This document shows, one piece after another, positions 1-6,697 of a stretch of DNA of 9,473 nt. The position numbers and the translations under genes were made by a program. The stretch's first letter is position 1; every line of letters begins with the position of its first letter. The stretch is from Beijerinckiaceae bacterium (GTDB lineage Bacteria > Pseudomonadota > Alphaproteobacteria > Rhizobiales > Beijerinckiaceae), in the NCBI GenBank assembly GCA_947458675.1, contig CANHAW010000052.1, forward strand, positions 1 through 9,473. The letters run 5' to 3'. Under the pieces are notes generated by a model. It worked only from the letters and a program-made list of their open reading frames with translations. It did no database searches and was not told the DNA's origin.

Positions 1-1
1 C

Positions 2-361
2 ATCGCCCGCGATCTCGGTCGGGCTCTTGGCTGTTTCGGACACGTAACATCTTTGCGCCGGACGCGGGTCGGCCCCTTTTCCGAGGTTGATTCGTGCCAG
101 CTGCTCGAGCTGGAGGAGGGTCCTGAGGCGGCTTTAAGCCTTTTGCGCCCGGTTGAGGCCGGCCTGCTCGAAATCCCCTGCGTGGTCGTCGACAGGGACG
201 GGGCTGCGCGCCTGCGCCGTGGTCAGTCGCTCCTCCTGCGAGGTCGCGATGCGCCGATGGGCGGGGTGGCCTATGCGGCCTGTGGCGGTGTGCCTGTTGC
301 CTTTGGAGAGGTCGAGCGCGGCGAGCTGGTGCCGGCCCGCGTCTTCAATCTGGCCATATAA
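2..361 (+). CDS. truB: tRNA pseudouridine(55) synthase TruB, C-terminal part (5' truncated by window edge)
   Basis: TruB converts uridine 55 of the tRNA T-arm to pseudouridine in the cytoplasm. The frame is open from base 2 to a TAA stop, giving 119 residues with no start; the N-terminal catalytic domain with its aspartate lies outside the window. What is visible begins IARDLGRALGC, followed by a LRRTRVGPF segment. That pattern is characteristic of the end of the TruB catalytic domain in alphaproteobacteria. About 80 residues with a PUA-like, mixed-strand character follow and end in VFNLAI. Position directly before rpsO and pnp is the usual order for this gene (nusA-infB-rbfA-truB-rpsO-pnp in many proteobacteria), which supports the call. 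An internal TTG at 53 could start a shorter reading, but it lies inside the conserved segment and is not the true start. Identification comes from recalled family sequences plus synteny. Confidence 0.9.
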   Translation: MARDLGRALGCFGHVTSLRRTRVGPFSEVDSCQLLELEEGPEAALSLLRPVEAGLLEIPCVVVDRDGAARLRRGQSLLLRGRDAPMGGVAYAACGGVPVAFGEVERGELVPARVFNLAI

Positions 362-375
362 AAACCCCCAAAAAA

Positions 376-404
376 CTGGCTATATCCACCCTTTCGTGTA
401 TAAG
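376..404 (+). promoter_or_regulatory. candidate sigma-70 promoter for rpsO
   Basis: A -10 hexamer TATAAG (399-404, five of six consensus positions) lies 17 bp downstream of a weak -35 CTGGCT (376-381, three of six). It starts 15 bp after the truB stop. If used, transcription would begin near 411 and give an rpsO leader of about 107 nt. The -35 is poor, so this is a moderate guess; rpsO may also be read from upstream through truB. Confidence 0.4.
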
Positions 405-413
405 CGCCCCTGT

Positions 414-430
414 GGAAAGGTCTCCTTTTC
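414..430 (+). promoter_or_regulatory. hairpin at the predicted 5' end of the rpsO leader
   Basis: GGAAAGG (414-420) and CCTTTTC (424-430) can pair over seven positions, including one G-U, around a TCT loop. It would sit at the very start of a transcript from the candidate promoter and could protect the 5' end or form part of an S15-binding leader. No T-tract follows, so it does not look like a truB terminator. Confidence 0.35.
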
Positions 431-464
431 ACTGACCCGCCTATTCGTGACCGAGCTGGACGAC

Positions 465-491
465 ATCCCGGCCCGGCCGCTTGTGCGGGAT
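465..491 (+). promoter_or_regulatory. inverted repeats in rpsO leader, possible S15 autoregulatory element
   Basis: ATCCCG (465-470) and CGGGAT (486-491) form a perfect 6-bp inverted repeat about 26 nt before the rpsO start. Inside it, CCGC-TTGT-GCGG (477-488) forms a separate 4-bp hairpin whose 3' arm overlaps the outer 3' arm, so the two pairings compete. S15 is known to repress its own translation through structured leaders in several bacteria. The location fits that role, but no known leader class was matched here. Confidence 0.35.
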
Positions 492-517
492 TTCCTCAAA
501 TCCGAAAGGAAAAGACG

Positions 518-787
518 ATGTCGATTACTGCAGAGCGCAAGCAAGCGCTCATCAAGGAATATGCGACGAAGTCTGGCGACACGGGTTCGCCGGAAGTGCA
601 GGTGGCGATCCTCACGGAACGCATCTCCAACTTGACCGAGCATTTCAAGAGCCACGTGAAGGACAATCATTCCCGTCGCGGACTCCTGAAACTTGTGTCG
701 CAGCGTCGTCAGCTTCTTGACTACGTCAAGAAGCACGACGAAGCGCGCTACAAGACGCTCATCGAGCGCCTCGGCATTCGCCGCTAA
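518..787 (+). CDS. rpsO: 30S ribosomal protein S15
   Basis: S15 is a primary binder of 16S rRNA in the small subunit and forms an intersubunit bridge. The 89-residue product has the standard family length. It contains the hallmark S15 stretches: [15 protein letters not shown] at about 22-36, the [20 protein letters not shown] region at about 38-57 with the conserved HS and RRGLL, and the end [12 protein letters not shown]. The ATG is preceded by AAAGGAAAAGACG, a good Shine-Dalgarno sequence at normal spacing, so the start is secure. It lies between truB and pnp, the usual context, and a strong hairpin follows 9 bp after the stop. It is probably autoregulated through its leader. Nothing in the protein is unusual. 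Confidence 0.98.
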   Translation: MSITAERKQALIKEYATKSGDTGSPEVQVAILTERISNLTEHFKSHVKDNHSRRGLLKLVSQRRQLLDYVKKHDEARYKTLIERLGIRR

Positions 788-796
788 GCCTGACGG

Positions 797-822
797 ACGC
801 CGGCCCCGCATGGGGTCGGCGT
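797..822 (+). terminator. strong hairpin after rpsO (attenuator/terminator or 3'-end protector)
   Basis: ACGCCGGCCCC (797-807) pairs with GGGGTCGGCGT (812-822) over 11 positions, including one G-U, around a GCAT loop. The following bases are only mildly T-rich (TTCGCCACTTTA), so termination is likely to be partial. That would let some transcripts continue into pnp. A terminator-like stem between rpsO and pnp is also known in E. coli. Confidence 0.65.
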
Positions 823-839
823 TCGCCACTTTATCCGAT

Positions 840-908
840 GGCGCTCAGGCGCCGCTCTCGAACCGGAGGCATGGGGCTTCCGGCTCATGCGGGACAAGGG
901 CCCGAGCC
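840..908 (+). promoter_or_regulatory. cluster of hairpins in the rpsO-pnp spacer
   Basis: Three further stems follow one another. GGCGC-TCAG-GCGCC (840-853) is a perfect 5-bp stem. CCGGAGGC (863-870) pairs with GCTTCCGG (876-883) over eight positions, including one G-U, around a 5-nt loop. GGCTC (882-886) plus GGG (891-893) pair with CCCGAGCC (901-908), leaving a 4-nt bulge. The second and third share two bases. No convincing open reading frame or promoter was seen in this spacer; folded leader RNA is the best explanation. Confidence 0.45.
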
Positions 909-926
909 ATGGCAGGATCGCCGGAC

Positions 927-966
927 GCTGTTCTTGAAACGAGTCGCATATCGACACGAGAACAGC
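927..966 (+). promoter_or_regulatory. long stem-loop in pnp leader, candidate RNase III processing site
   Basis: GCTGTTCTTG (927-936) pairs with CGAGAACAGC (957-966) over ten positions with a single G-U. Above an internal loop, GTCG (943-946) pairs with CGAC (952-955) around CATAT. The structure ends 57 nt before the pnp start. In E. coli, a long stem in the pnp leader is cut by RNase III and then used by PNPase to repress its own synthesis; this stem sits where such an element would be expected. The function is inferred by analogy. Confidence 0.5.
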
Positions 967-1023
967 TTCTTGCCGTCTTGCTCATGGCCGCTGGCAATAT
1001 CCCGCTCATGAAAGACAGACGAC

Positions 1024-3171
1024 ATGTTCGAAATTCATCGTGAAGAACTCGATTGGGCCGGGCGCAAGCTCGTGCTCGAAACTGGCCGCGTGGCCCGTCA
1101 GGCTGATGGCGCCGTTCTCGCCACTTGGGGTGAGACGACCGTTCTCGCCACCGTTGTTTCCGCCAAGGCTCCGAAGCCCGGCGTGGACTTTTTCCCGCTC
1201 ACCGTAAACTACCAGGAAAAGGCGTTTGCTGCGGGCCGCATTCCCGGCGGTTATTTCAAGCGCGAAGGCCGTCCGTCCGAAAAAGAAACGCTCGTTTCGC
1301 GTCTGATCGACCGTCCGATCCGTCCGCTTTTCCCGGAAGGATATCGGCACGACACGCAAGTTGTTGTCACTGTGCTCAGCCACGATCTGGAAAATGATCC
1401 GGACGTGTTGTCCATGGTGGCGGCGTCTGCTGCGCTGACTATTTCCGGCATTCCCTTCATGGGCCCCATCGGCGGCGCGCGCGTTGGCCATATCAAGGGC
1501 GAACTGAAGCTCAATCCGACCATCGATGAAATGAAGGAATCGGCGCTCGACCTCGTGGTCGCCGGCACAGCCGATGCCGTCCTCATGGTCGAATCGGAAG
1601 CCAAGGAATTGTCCGAAGCAATCATGCTTGAAGCCGTGATGACCGGTCATCGTGGATTCCAGCCGGTGATCGATGCGATCATTCGTCTTGCCGAAAAGGC
1701 TGCGAAAGAACCGCGCGATCTCGTTGTCATCGACAAATCAGCTTGCGAGAAGGCAGTTTCTGAAATTGCCGAAGCAGAATTGCGCCAGGCCTACAAGAAC
1801 ACTGTCAAGCAGCAGCGCTATGCTGCCGTCGATGCAGTGAAGTCGAAGCTCATGTCGGCGCTCTTCCCGGAAGGGCAGGAAGCGAAGTTCGACAAGCAGA
1901 TGGTGGGCGAAGTCTTCCACGATCTGCAGGCCAAAGTCGTTCGCTGGAATATTCTGGACACTGGCGTGCGTATCGATGGTCGCGATGTGAAGACTGTGCG
2001 TCCGATCCTCTCGCAGGTTGGCGTTCTTCCCCGCACCCACGGCTCGTCTTTGTTCACGCGCGGCGAAACGCAGGCGCTTGTCGTTGCCACGCTCGGCACG
2101 GGTGAAGATGAGCAATTCATCGATTCGCTCGAGGGCACATATAAAGAGCGCTTCCTGCTCCATTATAACTTCCCTCCCTACAGCGTCGGCGAAACTGGCC
2201 GCATGGGCTCGCCGGGTCGTCGCGAAATCGGACACGGCAAGCTCGCTTGGCGCGCCATTCGTCCGATGCTGCCGACCGCTGCCGAATTCCCCTACACGAT
2301 CCGCGTCGTGTCGGAGATTACGGAATCGAACGGTTCGTCTTCGATGGCAACCGTCTGCGGCGCTTCGCTCTCGCTCATGGATGCGGGTGTGCCGTTGAAG
2401 CGTCCGACCGCTGGCATCGCAATGGGTCTCATTCTCGAAGGCGACCGCTATGCGGTTCTCTCCGATATTCTCGGCGATGAAGATCATCTCGGCGACATGG
2501 ATTTCAAAGTGGCGGGCACGTCGGAAGGCGTCACCTCGCTGCAGATGGATATCAAGATCGCCGGTATCACCGAGGAGATCATGCGTGTGGCTCTTGGCCA
2601 GGCGCAGGAAGGCCGTATTCATATTCTCGGTGAAATGAACAAGGCTCTGACCGGCGCGCGCGCCGAGCTCGGAGAATTTGCGCCGCGCATCGAGACGCTG
2701 AAAATTCCAACCGACAAGATCCGTGAAGTGATCGGCACAGGCGGCAAGGTGATCCGCGAGATCGTCGAGAAAACCGGCGCCAAGATCAACATCGAGGACG
2801 ATGGCACCGTCAAGGTTGCCTCGAGCGATGGGAATTCGATCAAGGCGGCGATTGCCTGGATCAAGTCCATCGCATCCGATCCGGAAGTCGGTCAGATTTA
2901 CGAAGGCACCGTCGTGAAGACGACAGATTTCGGCGCTTTCGTGAATTTCTTCGGCGCCAAGGACGGTCTCGTTCACATTTCGCAGCTCTCCAAGCAGCGC
3001 GTTGCCAAGACAACCGACGTCGTCAAGGAAGGCGACAAGGTCAAGGTGAAGCTGATGGGCTTTGACGATCGCGGTAAGGTTCGCCTGTCGATGCGTGTTG
3101 TCGATCAGGAAACCGGCGAAGATCTCGAGGGCAAGGAAGCCGCCGAGGCTCAGCAGCCCGCGAGCGAATAA
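1024..3171 (+). CDS. pnp: polyribonucleotide nucleotidyltransferase (PNPase)
   Basis: PNPase degrades RNA 3' to 5' using phosphate, releasing nucleoside diphosphates. It works as a trimer, often in the RNA degradosome. The 715-residue product has the full domain order: first RNase PH-like core (about 10-145), helical linker domain (about 240-310), second RNase PH core (about 315-550), KH domain (about 555-615) with the GTGG loop at 571-574, and S1 domain (about 622-691). Active-site features are present: [14 protein letters not shown] (392-405) with the phosphate-binding arginines, [11 protein letters not shown] (436-446), and the metal-binding aspartates in [12 protein letters not shown] (484-494). 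The C-terminus is short and acidic. The ATG has only a weak Shine-Dalgarno (GAAAGACAGACGAC). An ATG at 1008 is out of frame, and conservation starts at [14 protein letters not shown], so 1024 is the correct start. The upstream spacer is heavily folded and probably mediates autoregulation. Confidence 0.98.
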   Translation: MFEIHREELDWAGRKLVLETGRVARQADGAVLATWGETTVLATVVSAKAPKPGVDFFPLTVNYQEKAFAAGRIPGGYFKREGRPSEKETLVSRLIDRPIRPLFPEGYRHDTQVVVTVLSHDLENDPDVLSMVAASAALTISGIPFMGPIGGARVGHIKGELKLNPTIDEMKESALDLVVAGTADAVLMVESEAKELSEAIMLEAVMTGHRGFQPVIDAIIRLAEKAAKEPRDLVVIDKSACEKAVSEIAEAELRQAYKNTVKQQRYAAVDAVKSKLMSALFPEGQEAKFDKQMVGEVFHDLQAKVVRWNILDTGVRIDGRDVKTVRPILSQVGVLPRTHGSSLFTRGETQALVVATLGTGEDEQFIDSLEGTYKERFLLHYNFPPYSVGETGRMGSPGRREIGHGKLAWRAIRPMLPTAAEFPYTIRVVSEITESNGSSSMATVCGASLSLMDAGVPLKRPTAGIAMGLILEGDRYAVLSDILGDEDHLGDMDFKVAGTSEGVTSLQMDIKIAGITEEIMRVALGQAQEGRIHILGEMNKALTGARAELGEFAPRIETLKIPTDKIREVIGTGGKVIREIVEKTGAKINIEDDGTVKVASSDGNSIKAAIAWIKSIASDPEVGQIYEGTVVKTTDFGAFVNFFGAKDGLVHISQLSKQRVAKTTDVVKEGDKVKVKLMGFDDRGKVRLSMRVVDQETGEDLEGKEAAEAQQPASE

Positions 3172-3196
3172 TCTCGCGTCAGTCGAGTGAGATAAA

Positions 3197-3229
3197 AAGA
3201 GGGCGGCTTCTTGATGAAGCCGCCCTTTT
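3197..3229. terminator. bidirectional intrinsic terminator between pnp and the LTXXQ gene
   Basis: GGGCGGCTTC (3201-3210) and GAAGCCGCCC (3216-3225) form a perfect 10-bp stem around a 5-nt loop. On the plus strand TTTT follows (3226-3229). On the minus strand the stem is followed by TCTTTTTATC, an even better U-tract. It therefore can terminate both pnp from the left and the minus-strand LTXXQ gene from the right. It lies 25 bp after the pnp stop and 42 bp beyond the opposing stop. Confidence 0.9.
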
Positions 3230-3271
3230 CAGTTGAGGGTCATTCAATCCGTCTGATCGCCTAATTCCCAG

Positions 3272-3916
3272 TCAGCGCCAATCGTTCCAAGGGCGATGCT
3301 CGCCACGATATCCGCCGCGTTCATGACCCCGATATCCATCGCTTTCGCCCCTTTGGCGATGTTGCGACATATGTTCGTGATCGCCTCTGTGCATATAGCC
3401 CCGCCCCTGGCCGCGTTCCTCATAGCCGTGTCGTGACGGGCCGCCGGCGTGCAGGAGCACCTGAAGGCGACGTTTCTGATCCTCGTTCAGCGAAGCGTAG
3501 AGAGGCCGCGCAGCTTCAGCCAATTTTGTCATGGCGGCGCCTCGTTTCGAGGCTGCATCGCCCATGCGAGCCATGCGCTCTATGGGATCGCTTGCAGCGC
3601 CAACACTCTCGCGCTGCGCGCGCAATTCTGTTGCTTGCTTGGCCATGTCACGCGCTGCCGCTTCCACCGGCGGCCACATGGCCTCCTGTGCAGCGGTCAG
3701 CCGAAGGCCTGCACGGATAGCCGCAAGGCGTGCTTCAAAGAAAGCGGCGCGATCTTCTGCGGTAAATCTGTTTCCTTGTGCATTGGGTGAAGCGGAAGAT
3801 TGTCCGGTGGGGGACGATTGGGTTGGGATCGATGGTTGCTGTGCCTGTGCAGCAACGATCAAGGCAATGGCCGAAGTGGCGGTGAGGACAACCAGAAAGG
3901 GCGCACGTTTTGTCAT
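3272..3916 (-). CDS. secreted LTXXQ-motif (Spy/CpxP-like) protein with His/Gly/Arg-rich C-terminal tail
   Basis: The family contains periplasmic helical proteins, including Spy and CpxP, which act as envelope-stress chaperones or sensors; many alphaproteobacterial members have no known function. The start chosen is the ATG at 3916, which has GGAG about 7 nt upstream and gives a signal peptide (MTKRAPFLVV..., hydrophobic to about residue 23, likely cleavage AQA|QQ after residue 25). A longer reading from a TTG at 3973 lacks a ribosome site and would bury the signal peptide. The 214-residue product has a Ser/Pro/Gln linker (26-50), a helical region with LTAAQ at 73-77 and a degenerate second copy LNEDQ at 143-147, then a tail (157-214) with seven His, eleven Arg and thirteen Gly. 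The tail could bind metal, nucleic acid or polyanion, but this is inference. It reads towards the bidirectional terminator. No Cys is present. Confidence 0.85.
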   Translation of the reverse strand: MTKRAPFLVVLTATSAIALIVAAQAQQPSIPTQSSPTGQSSASPNAQGNRFTAEDRAAFFEARLAAIRAGLRLTAAQEAMWPPVEAAARDMAKQATELRAQRESVGAASDPIERMARMGDAASKRGAAMTKLAEAARPLYASLNEDQKRRLQVLLHAGGPSRHGYEERGQGRGYMHRGDHEHMSQHRQRGESDGYRGHERGGYRGEHRPWNDWR

Positions 3917-4017
3917 CGAGAGGCTCCGTATTCTCAATGCGTGCAGAATGAACGCCAAATCGACCATGTTCAAATTAAGCTTTGTCCATGTAGCATCGGC
4001 TTGGTTTACGCTTGTCC

Positions 4018-5730
4018 CTACCGCGTCATACGCCAGACCGAAAACATATTGCGATCGATCAGTTCAAGCTTGGGAAAGGCTTCGAGGAATGCAGCTTCGA
4101 GTTTCGATGATCCAGTTCCTTGGCAGATCACGATGTAATCGGCGCCGCTTTCGATGACATGAAGCGGATTTATTTTTGAGGAATTCTGGAACACCTCGAC
4201 GGAGATGCGATTGCCTTCATTGTTTCGATGATAAGGAGCCGCGACTGTCGAATGATTTGTGTGAGCGAGAATATGTGCGCCGAAATTGATGTGCGCCAGA
4301 ATGAGTCCGGTTGGAAGTTTGTCTAACGATGCATAGGCTTCCGGAGCAAGACAATCGAATGTCTCCATTTTGTAAGGGTCAGTTGGCTGGGCTGGAAAGA
4401 GTGCAAAAACCCCGACGCCTGAAAAAGCAATGGCAAAAAGATTGCGAAAGCGTCTGTAGAACTCGGGAAGATGATCGAGAGTGCCAGCGATGCCTATTGC
4501 TCCGATAATCGAAAGGCTCGCCAAGCCTGTAATCTTATAGGCAGAAACTACGAGTGCCGCGCCAGTCATGGCAATAATGACGATCCATTTTTCGCGCTGA
4601 GCGGCTTTGGTTTTGAGCGCACAGAAAACGGCGCCCGCAAAGCCCGCTATCCCCGGACCCAATTGCGGAAAAATCGTGCCGAAATCGCCCGAGATGGCTT
4701 CGAACAAAGATTCCGCCTCAGTGACATTGTCGAGCCACAGACGACGAACCAATGGATCGATCGCGGAATAAGGATCTGCGCATTGCGGGAAGACAGAGAG
4801 AACCAATATGAGGCCAGGTATTCCGGCCAAGACCAGAGCTGCTGTCCGGCGAGGAAGTGTCGACAGAAATGGCGCTGTGGAGGTCAAGATCAGGCAGGTG
4901 GCAGCAATTGTTGAAAATGTCAGAACATGCACGATGGATTGCGCATCGCAGAGAGGTGCGAGCCAGTTTTCTGGCGGTGTTGTCAGAAGGAAAAGGATCG
5001 GCGTTGCCGCAAACAGTCCGGCAGAAAAACCCCTGAATGCAGAGCGTGCATTTTCACCATGAATCATCCAGCGCAGCGCGAAGATGGCGGCTGCAACAAA
5101 AATGAGCGGCAAGTTTTCGAGACTGATGGCCTGCGACAGCGAGGCAATGCCGCCGCAAAGCAAGCCGTTCAGGAATGGCGCTCGCTTGTTCATGCTGCGC
5201 AGGAGGAACAGGCAGATGATCAGAAAAAGCAGAACCTGCGGGCCGTGATGGTCAATCCGACCAGGTCTGAGATGGCCTGTCGAAATACCGCTCAATGCGA
5301 CGATCAGCAAACCCGGAACAAGCATATTTCGAAGCAGCAATTCCCGCAGAATAAGGGAGGCCGTCATCAGCAAGACGGCAATCAAACTCAAAGGGAATAC
5401 AATCCTCGCAATCCTCTCGGCCGCTGTTTGATCGAGGAAAAGTTCAAAAAAACGGATCAGGCCTGCAATCGGAATGTCGACGATACGCGTCCAATGCATG
5501 AATGGCGCGTCTGGCAGACCCATACGGTGCAGTTTCAGGTCATACCAAGCCTGTCCAGCCATCCAGTCGCGTATCTGCACCATACGTGCTGCGTCATCAG
5601 TGTCGGCGAAGACCCCGGTTTTCCATGTGTGTAGGGTGATCGTGGCTGACAGGATGAGCGTCATCGCCCAAGCGAAGAGAATCGCAAAGGCCGCATTGTC
5701 GGGATTTTCCTGAGCCGGTTTGTTCAGCAC
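4018..5730 (-). CDS. polytopic inner-membrane protein, GT-C glycosyltransferase-like, function unknown
   Basis: I cannot name this gene. The 570-residue product has roughly 12-14 hydrophobic segments between residues 13 and 447 (for example 13-33, 110-128, 163-177, 206-222, 234-250, 297-314, 383-397, 429-445) and a soluble C-terminal part (about 448-570). After the first membrane segment comes DTDDAARM (43-50) followed by VQIRDW, and a second loop carries RIDHHGPQ (158-165). Acidic motifs in the first periplasmic loop of a many-pass membrane protein are typical of GT-C enzymes (STT3/PglB/ArnT type), which move sugars from polyprenyl-phosphate donors. The soluble part holds a conserved-looking AAPYHRNNEG (498-507). 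The GTG start is preferred because a stop lies in frame just upstream and the next ATG (residue 23) would cut the first membrane segment; no clear Shine-Dalgarno is seen. Base composition appears somewhat more AT-rich than in the flanking genes. The LTXXQ gene lies 101 bp downstream on the same strand. Confidence 0.82.
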   Translation of the reverse strand: MLNKPAQENPDNAAFAILFAWAMTLILSATITLHTWKTGVFADTDDAARMVQIRDWMAGQAWYDLKLHRMGLPDAPFMHWTRIVDIPIAGLIRFFELFLDQTAAERIARIVFPLSLIAVLLMTASLILRELLLRNMLVPGLLIVALSGISTGHLRPGRIDHHGPQVLLFLIICLFLLRSMNKRAPFLNGLLCGGIASLSQAISLENLPLIFVAAAIFALRWMIHGENARSAFRGFSAGLFAATPILFLLTTPPENWLAPLCDAQSIVHVLTFSTIAATCLILTSTAPFLSTLPRRTAALVLAGIPGLILVLSVFPQCADPYSAIDPLVRRLWLDNVTEAESLFEAISGDFGTIFPQLGPGIAGFAGAVFCALKTKAAQREKWIVIIAMTGAALVVSAYKITGLASLSIIGAIGIAGTLDHLPEFYRRFRNLFAIAFSGVGVFALFPAQPTDPYKMETFDCLAPEAYASLDKLPTGLILAHINFGAHILAHTNHSTVAAPYHRNNEGNRISVEVFQNSSKINPLHVIESGADYIVICQGTGSSKLEAAFLEAFPKLELIDRNMFSVWRMTR

Positions 5731-5824
5731 GCAAGAATCACTGTCTTAAATGACCGGATTAGCTCACGTGTCTCTTAAGGTCAGGTTACACGCCTGGACA
5801 AAACCGCGCGAAACTGAGACCCCG

Positions 5825-5840
5825 CCAGCCGATCGGCTGG
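5825..5840. terminator. perfect 16-bp palindrome after fabI, possible terminator or protein-binding site
   Basis: CCAGCCGATCGGCTGG is self-complementary over all 16 bases and lies 32 bp beyond the fabI stop on the minus strand. As RNA it would give a 6-bp stem with a GATC loop. No run of T follows directly; the nearest is a TTTT about 20 nt further on the minus strand. It may be a weak or factor-assisted terminator of the fab operon. The gap to the next gene (5731-5872) otherwise holds only a CACGTG hexamer and no convincing promoter. Confidence 0.4.
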
Positions 5841-5872
5841 AAGCTGGCCGTTTGTAGCTTTGCAGCAAGGCG

Positions 5873-6688
5873 TCAGTTCGTTTCGTCGCGCAGATCTTCA
5901 GGCCGGGGCATTGAAATAATATTATAGCCGGCATCGACGAAATGGATTTCCCCCGTCGTACCCGCCGAGAGTGGCGACAGAAGATAGAGTGCGGCTCCGC
6001 CCACATCTTCAATGGTCACGCTCTTGCGTAGCGGCGAATGGGCGCGCTGGAAATTGAACATGGTGCGCGCATCGCCAATGCCGGCACCGGCGAGGGTCCG
6101 GATCGGGCCTGCGCTGATGGCATTGACGCGGATCCCCTGCGGGCCGAAGTCGGCTGCCAGATAGCGGACGCTGGCCTCAAGCGCAGCCTTGGCAACACCC
6201 ATGACGTTGTAATTCGGCATGACGCGGGTGGCGCCGCCGAAAGTCAGCGTCAGAAGCGATCCGCCATTCGGCATCATTTCTGCAGCGCGTTTCGAAACTT
6301 CCGTGAATGAGAAAGCTGAAATGACCATCGCGCGTTTGAAGTTTTCGCGGGATGTTTCGGCATAACGTCCCTTCAGCTCGTTTTTGTCGGCAAAGGCCAC
6401 GCAATGGACGATGAAATCGAGCGTTCCCCATTTTTCCTTCAGGGCGGAAAAAACAAGATCGACGCTTTCAATGTCTTCGACATCGCAGGGCAGGACGATT
6501 GACGATCCGACGCTTTCCGCCAGTGGCTTGACGCGTTTCCCCAGCGCTTCTCCCTGATAGGTGAAGGCGAGTTCTGCGCCGTGATCTGACAGCGTCTTCG
6601 CAATCCCCCAGGCGATCGAGTGATCGTTGGCGACGCCCATGATGAGGCCGCGTTTGCCTGCCATCAGGCTGCTTGCAGGATTGCTCAT
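5873..6688 (-). CDS. fabI: enoyl-[acyl-carrier-protein] reductase (NADH), FabI type
   Basis: FabI reduces trans-2-enoyl-ACP with NAD(P)H, the last step of each round of type II fatty acid synthesis. The 271-residue product is full length for the family. It shows the divergent dinucleotide-binding loop GVANDHSIAWGIA (18-30), the catalytic Y-x6-K pair in NYNVMGVAK (Tyr160, Lys167), and the AGPIRTLAG segment (193-201) that forms the substrate-binding loop. The position of E. coli Tyr146 is Phe150 here, and that of E. coli Gly93 is Ala98; Phe is also found at this site in mycobacterial InhA and Ala occurs in S. aureus FabI, so neither rules out activity. The ATG lies 9 bp after the fabB stop, with GAGG overlapping that stop, suggesting translational coupling. 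It is the third gene of the fabA-fabB-fabI cluster. Confidence 0.96.
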   Translation of the reverse strand: MSNPASSLMAGKRGLIMGVANDHSIAWGIAKTLSDHGAELAFTYQGEALGKRVKPLAESVGSSIVLPCDVEDIESVDLVFSALKEKWGTLDFIVHCVAFADKNELKGRYAETSRENFKRAMVISAFSFTEVSKRAAEMMPNGGSLLTLTFGGATRVMPNYNVMGVAKAALEASVRYLAADFGPQGIRVNAISAGPIRTLAGAGIGDARTMFNFQRAHSPLRKSVTIEDVGGAALYLLSPLSAGTTGEIHFVDAGYNIISMPRPEDLRDETN

Positions 6689-6697
6689 TTCAAGCCC

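Noticed and set aside
693..1043. 116-codon plus-strand frame spanning the rpsO-pnp spacer
   Set aside because: It starts inside rpsO in another frame and ends inside pnp; the low-complexity product and the strong hairpins argue for RNA structure instead of coding.
1738..2976. 412-codon minus-strand open frame inside pnp
   Set aside because: It lies entirely antisense to well-conserved PNPase codons; its predicted protein is rich in His/Arg/Asp with no recognisable domain, as expected of a shadow frame in GC-rich coding DNA.
3917..3973. Upstream TTG start for the LTXXQ protein
   Set aside because: It would place 19 residues before a typical signal peptide and has no ribosome site; the ATG at 3916 has GGAG at good spacing.
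3531..4157. 208-codon plus-strand open frame over the LTXXQ gene
   Set aside because: It is antisense to a frame with a signal peptide and LTXXQ motifs, and it runs across the gene boundary into the membrane-protein gene.
4927..5634. 235-codon plus-strand open frame opposite the membrane-protein gene
   Set aside because: The product is Gln/Arg/Asn-rich with no hydrophobic core, no ribosome site was seen, and the opposite strand encodes a coherent polytopic membrane protein.
5770..5790. CACGTG and loose -35/-10 matches upstream of the GT-C-like gene
   Set aside because: The hexamers match consensus at too few positions to call a promoter, and a single 6-bp palindrome is not informative.
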